Source: JAIEPM01 sp964546815
GTDB taxonomy: Bacteria > Cyanobacteriota > Vampirovibrionia > Obscuribacterales > Obscuribacteraceae
Length of the DNA stretch: 64,000 nucleotides
Assembly (NCBI GenBank): GCA_964546815.1
Contig: CAZJLR010000002.1
Span: forward strand, 186,001-250,000
Direction: 5' to 3'
Position numbers and translations under genes: made by a program. The notes under the pieces are model-generated. The model worked only from the letters and a program-made list of their open reading frames with translations, was not told where the DNA came from and ran no database searches. Shown here in pieces: positions 60,963-64,000 of this stretch. The first letter of the stretch is position 1, and each line of letters opens with the position of its first letter.

Positions 60963-62639
60963 TTAATGTAACCAAATCCTATAGCTGGGACGCCAGAGCC
61001 ACCACATTCTGGTGAAGTGCGTACGGGCACTGAGAAATTGTACCCTGTCCACAAGATTACCAGTCTGCCCGCTTTGTGAATTGCTGGTCACTACACCGAG
61101 CGGATTTACAACAGCAGAGATTCCACTGTTTGAGGCTAAGACCAAATATCTGCCGTTTTCAACAGAGCGACTCACAGCCGCGGCGAGCAGTTGCTTTGAC
61201 AGAACGTTATTGTGAAACCAGGACAAATCGCTTACATTGACAAGCAAAGCGGCACCATTGCTCACTTCTTGTGCAATCAGCTCTGGATAAATCAACTCAA
61301 ATGACACACTAGCACCAACATTTCCCCAGGCAGATTTGAGGAGGAATGGTGTTGGTGAAACAAAGAAATTGTTTTTCGACGATGGTAGTAATTCGCCCAA
61401 ATTTTGTGGCAGGGCTTTCGCCAGCGAAGCAAAGGGAACAGATTCAACAAAAGGCAGCAGACGCGTTTTCACATACACGCTGTCACTACTGCCGGTGGCA
61501 TGAATCAATCGCACGATATCAGCAAAGCTAGACTTCAGCATCTCAAAAGAGCCGACTACAGCTTCTTTTTTCTCATATCGACAAATTCCAGCAAGTCTCG
61601 AAAAGAGTGTGGCGCCTTCCTGATCTTGCAGGCGAAGCGCGGCTTCGGGCATGATTATCATCGCCACGCCAAGATTTTGCGCCAGTTTTGTATATTTATC
61701 GAGCCTCTCGCCTTTGCCGAAAATCGCCATTTGCTCCGGCCGCACAGGTATGTCTCCCTGCAGCACAGCCACAGGCACAGGCGGCGCGAAAACTTTGCTG
61801 TCGGGTGCCACCAGATATGGCGGAAACTCAGTTAACTTACGCAAGCGCCACTCGCCCCAGCCTGACGCAGCCAGCACCACGGCAAGGATAACTGCCAGGT
61901 CTAGTGCCCCGCCGCCTTTCGCCGACAGGTGGTCTAACCTGTCTGGAAGTGGCGTCACCAGCCAGGGAAAAAATTCAAAGAATGCCTCGGCTGCGGCGGC
62001 ATTTACCATCACAATTAAAAACTCCAACAGCTGGCAACCGCCCAAACTGCAAAGTTGCATGACTGGCAAAACTCCAGCCTGGGAGTATGCAAGCTGATTG
62101 ACTGGAATACCTAAAAATGGCTCAGATGGCCCGACAGTCCATTGCAAGAAAACCCAGATCGGCGGTAAAGCAAAGACAAAAGGAAAAAACGGACGCTTGT
62201 AATGGGGCAGCAAGCCAGCCCGTGTGGGCAAAGCGTATGCCATGAAGCCGAAGGCAGCAAACAAGAGCGCCTGATGGGCAGCTTCCAGGAACCACATCAC
62301 CCACACAGTCAGCAGCCCAAGCCAGTCGTGTATCTGGATTAACGTCAATGGATATAGCTCGAGTATCCAACGATGACTCACAAGATGATATGCAAAGCCA
62401 AACGCAAAGCCAGTCAAGCTTGCATCAAAAAAGCTGCGGCAACTTCTCAGCAACACGAATAGTGGAACAAGCCCAATCCAAGCCACCCACCAGAGGTCGA
62501 AACCGGGGCTCGAGAGGCCAAGCAGCGCGCCAAATACCAGCGCCGCCGGTAACTTTTCGAATACGCCAACTCCATCCAAGTATGCAGGACGGCTGTTGGC
62601 GTCTCTTTTTTTTCCGAGTCCCTCGCCGAGGGCTTGCAT
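60963..62639 (-). CDS. lnt: Apolipoprotein N-acyltransferase homologue with catalytic Cys replaced by Ser
   Basis: 558 residues. The first half has six or more membrane helices (LPAALVFGALLGLSSPGF..., LVPLFVLL, WLGLLTVWVMWFLEAAHQALLFAAFGFMAY, ...); the second is a nitrilase domain. Normally Lnt adds the third acyl chain to lipoproteins using a Glu-Lys-Cys triad. Glu is present (IIMPEAALR) and Lys is present (YEKKEAVVGSF), but the Cys motif reads VSFELIYPEL: the codon at 61302-61304 is TCA (Ser446), and the following Glu that helps catalysis is kept. The change is two bases from a Cys codon, so not a simple sequencing slip. GAGG lies eight bases before the ATG. Confidence 0.9.
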   Translation of the reverse strand: MQALGEGLGKKRDANSRPAYLDGVGVFEKLPAALVFGALLGLSSPGFDLWWVAWIGLVPLFVLLRSCRSFFDASLTGFAFGFAYHLVSHRWILELYPLTLIQIHDWLGLLTVWVMWFLEAAHQALLFAAFGFMAYALPTRAGLLPHYKRPFFPFVFALPPIWVFLQWTVGPSEPFLGIPVNQLAYSQAGVLPVMQLCSLGGCQLLEFLIVMVNAAAAEAFFEFFPWLVTPLPDRLDHLSAKGGGALDLAVILAVVLAASGWGEWRLRKLTEFPPYLVAPDSKVFAPPVPVAVLQGDIPVRPEQMAIFGKGERLDKYTKLAQNLGVAMIIMPEAALRLQDQEGATLFSRLAGICRYEKKEAVVGSFEMLKSSFADIVRLIHATGSSDSVYVKTRLLPFVESVPFASLAKALPQNLGELLPSSKNNFFVSPTPFLLKSAWGNVGASVSFELIYPELIAQEVSNGAALLVNVSDLSWFHNNVLSKQLLAAAVSRSVENGRYLVLASNSGISAVVNPLGVVTSNSQSGQTGNLVDRVQFLSARTHFTRMWWLWRPSYRIWLH

Positions 62640-62832
62640 GTTAACAACCTCGTCCGCATACCTGCAGGTCAGAAGAGAAGTTTAACAGCTTCCTCACTCT
62701 TCCAATTGCGATGTTGGAATCCGACAAGGCAGATTGGTATGAGAGGGCTAGTGAAATTTTTAATATCTCACTACTCCTGGTTGGCAGTTCATGACAATTG
62801 GCGTTGGCGGAACTTGTTTTAGGAGAGATGGC

Positions 62833-63399
62833 ATGTCACATTCGAGCAAATTATTTGTTGTCCTGATGCTGGAACTTGCATTGAGCCAACCAGTAATGGC
62901 AGGCGGACTGCCAGTAGCTCTGGTACAAAAAGGCTGCGAACAAATGAATCGCGGCAATTACAGCTCAGCCATAGCAACTCTCACTACGGCTGTGAAACAA
63001 AATCCTTCAGATCTCGATGCCCGCAGACAGCTATGCAACGCCTACCTCGGCGCCGGCATGGCTCGCGAAGCGGCTCAACAACTGGAGCTAATCACCAGAG
63101 TTTCACCTGGCAATATCAATGACTTGATTGCCCTGGGCGAAGCTTACGTGCTACTGGGCGACAATCGCGCAGCCATTTCGAAATACAAACAAGCCTGGGT
63201 TATGGACTCAAACAATGGTCGAGCAGTCATAGGACTTGCAAGAACATTGATGGCAAATGGTGATGCGGACGCCGCCCGCTCAGTATGCGCAGGCGCTCTA
63301 AGAAGCAGCAAAGATGCTGTACTTCGCAATCAATGCAGCGAGATTCTGAGCACAATCAGAGCCCGCAGCTACATGGTGAAAACAGCAGCAAATAGTTAA
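62833..63399 (+). CDS. Secreted TPR protein
   Basis: About 188 residues with signal peptide (LFVVLMLELALSQPVMAGG). Three to four TPRs follow (NYSSAIATLTTAVKQNPSDLDARRQL; AREAAQQLELITRVSPGNINDLIALGEAY; NRAAISKYKQAWVMDSNNGRAVIGLA; ADAARSVCAGALRSSKDAVLRNQ). AGGAGAG sits a few bases before the ATG at 62833; the frame is open from 62791. It is followed 23 bases later by the TadE-like gene, so a role in pilus assembly is a guess from context. Confidence 0.85.
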   Translation: MSHSSKLFVVLMLELALSQPVMAGGLPVALVQKGCEQMNRGNYSSAIATLTTAVKQNPSDLDARRQLCNAYLGAGMAREAAQQLELITRVSPGNINDLIALGEAYVLLGDNRAAISKYKQAWVMDSNNGRAVIGLARTLMANGDADAARSVCAGALRSSKDAVLRNQCSEILSTIRARSYMVKTAANS

Positions 63400-63422
63400 G
63401 TGAACGTGAAATTCGAAAGGCG

Positions 63423-63971
63423 ATGCGAAAGATGAAAGCTCAAAGACAAGGACTAAGAAAGAAGAGAGGCTCAATAATAGCCGAGTTTCCTCTCGCGCTT
63501 TGGATGCTATTTTTCTGTTTTACATATCCATTTCTAGACATGTGCACAATTCTTTTGCGCTATACATTCTTTGTTGCCGCTGTAAGAGACGGCGTTCATG
63601 ATGCAGCGCAATCAAAAACTTTTTTAGTAAACAATTCTGCGACAGATTTATCTGCAACAAACAATGCTACGGCTGGAGTGGCTCTCACAGCCGGCGCATT
63701 CAACGAAATTCAGATAAACAGCGTTAGTACCTCGATTCTCGCGACTAACATCACAACGTTGGCTCTTACAAAATACAACGCACCGCTGGCAACCCCAGCT
63801 GACCCCAGCACATATCTTTATGAAATTCAGTCCACCGTAACCGGTGTTATCAATCCGTTGATTACCCTGAATGCTGGTCTTATCCCTCCTGTTCCCGGTT
63901 TAACGGCACCAATCCCAGTCACCGTTACCGGCAGAGAATATTGCGAATATCCTCAAGGTCTTAATCGATAA
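63423..63971 (+). CDS. TadE-like pilus assembly protein, paralogue of the 42668 gene
   Basis: 182 residues. The N-terminus KRGSIIAEFPLALWMLFFCFTYPFLDMCTILLRYTFFVAAVRDGVHDAAQ is TadE-like, with the Glu after a short basic leader. The C-terminus PPVPGLTAPIPVTVTGREYCEYPQGLNR mirrors that of the TadE-like gene at 42668. It starts 23 bases after the TPR gene. More pilus genes may lie past the right edge. AAAGG sits two bases before the ATG, so the ATG at 63432 is also possible. Confidence 0.85.
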   Translation: MRKMKAQRQGLRKKRGSIIAEFPLALWMLFFCFTYPFLDMCTILLRYTFFVAAVRDGVHDAAQSKTFLVNNSATDLSATNNATAGVALTAGAFNEIQINSVSTSILATNITTLALTKYNAPLATPADPSTYLYEIQSTVTGVINPLITLNAGLIPPVPGLTAPIPVTVTGREYCEYPQGLNR

Positions 63972-64000
63972 TCCCCCCTTTTGTCTTCCAACTATTTTTT

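Overview
The window looks like chromosomal DNA of a Gram-negative-type bacterium of moderate GC. It carries an apolipoprotein N-acyltransferase, a Tat-signal flavoenzyme, many signal peptides, Tad-type pilin-like genes, and an unusual density of Ser/Thr kinases, TPR proteins and very large repeat proteins. This mix resembles the non-photosynthetic relatives of Cyanobacteria (Melainabacteria/Vampirovibrionia, Obscuribacter-like). That placement is inference from gene content; there is no rRNA or other phylogenetic marker here. I found no tRNA, rRNA, CRISPR array, transposase or prophage gene.

Positions 1-11.3 kb: a giant minus-strand type I polyketide/secondary-lipid synthase runs off the left edge. 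It is open for about 2,480 codons and its order is two FMN-type TIM barrels, KS, AT, ACP, KR. Next come a membrane glycosyltransferase of ceramide-glucosyltransferase type and a divergent GH3-family acyl-amide synthetase, together a possible glycolipid or acyl-amide pathway. Positions 11.3-22.9 kb (minus strand): a membrane-fused spermidine-synthase-like protein, PEP carboxylase, a SecD-P1-like secreted protein, a kinase-TPR receptor, a small zinc ribbon, and a TPR protein translationally coupled to a PBP4-type D,D-carboxypeptidase.

Positions 23-35 kb: two very large Asp-Gly-rich repeat proteins flank a response-regulator/kinase fusion and a HAD phosphatase. The second repeat protein ends in an apparent papain-fold cysteine peptidase domain and is followed by two coupled membrane kinases. 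Positions 35-42.6 kb: an AhpD-like protein, a small serine hydrolase, two envelope proteins, DAHP synthase, a small orphan, a secreted protein and another kinase-TPR receptor.

Positions 42.7-49.4 kb: a TadE/TadE-like/TadG-vWA minus-strand cluster diverges from an operon of an IPT/TIG protein, a TPR protein and a GH18-like membrane-anchored protein. Positions 49.5-56.1 kb: a TPR-metzincin protease, the gap-pgk glycolytic pair, an NFU scaffold protein, BON and glycine-zipper stress-type proteins and an ECF sigma factor, with clear hairpin terminators and a small family of palindromic repeats. Positions 56.3-64 kb: a phosphodiester-glycosidase-like protein, a BBE-type FAD oxidase, an enoyl-CoA hydratase-like protein, Lnt with a Ser in place of the usual catalytic Cys coupled to a DUF192 protein, then a TPR protein and another TadE-like gene at the right edge.

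Best candidates for something undescribed: the Asp-Gly-repeat protein with a cysteine peptidase domain beside its kinase pair; the synthase with N-terminal tandem reductase-like barrels; the receiver-kinase fusion; the Lnt Cys-to-Ser change; and a palindromic repeat family that also appears inside a coding region.
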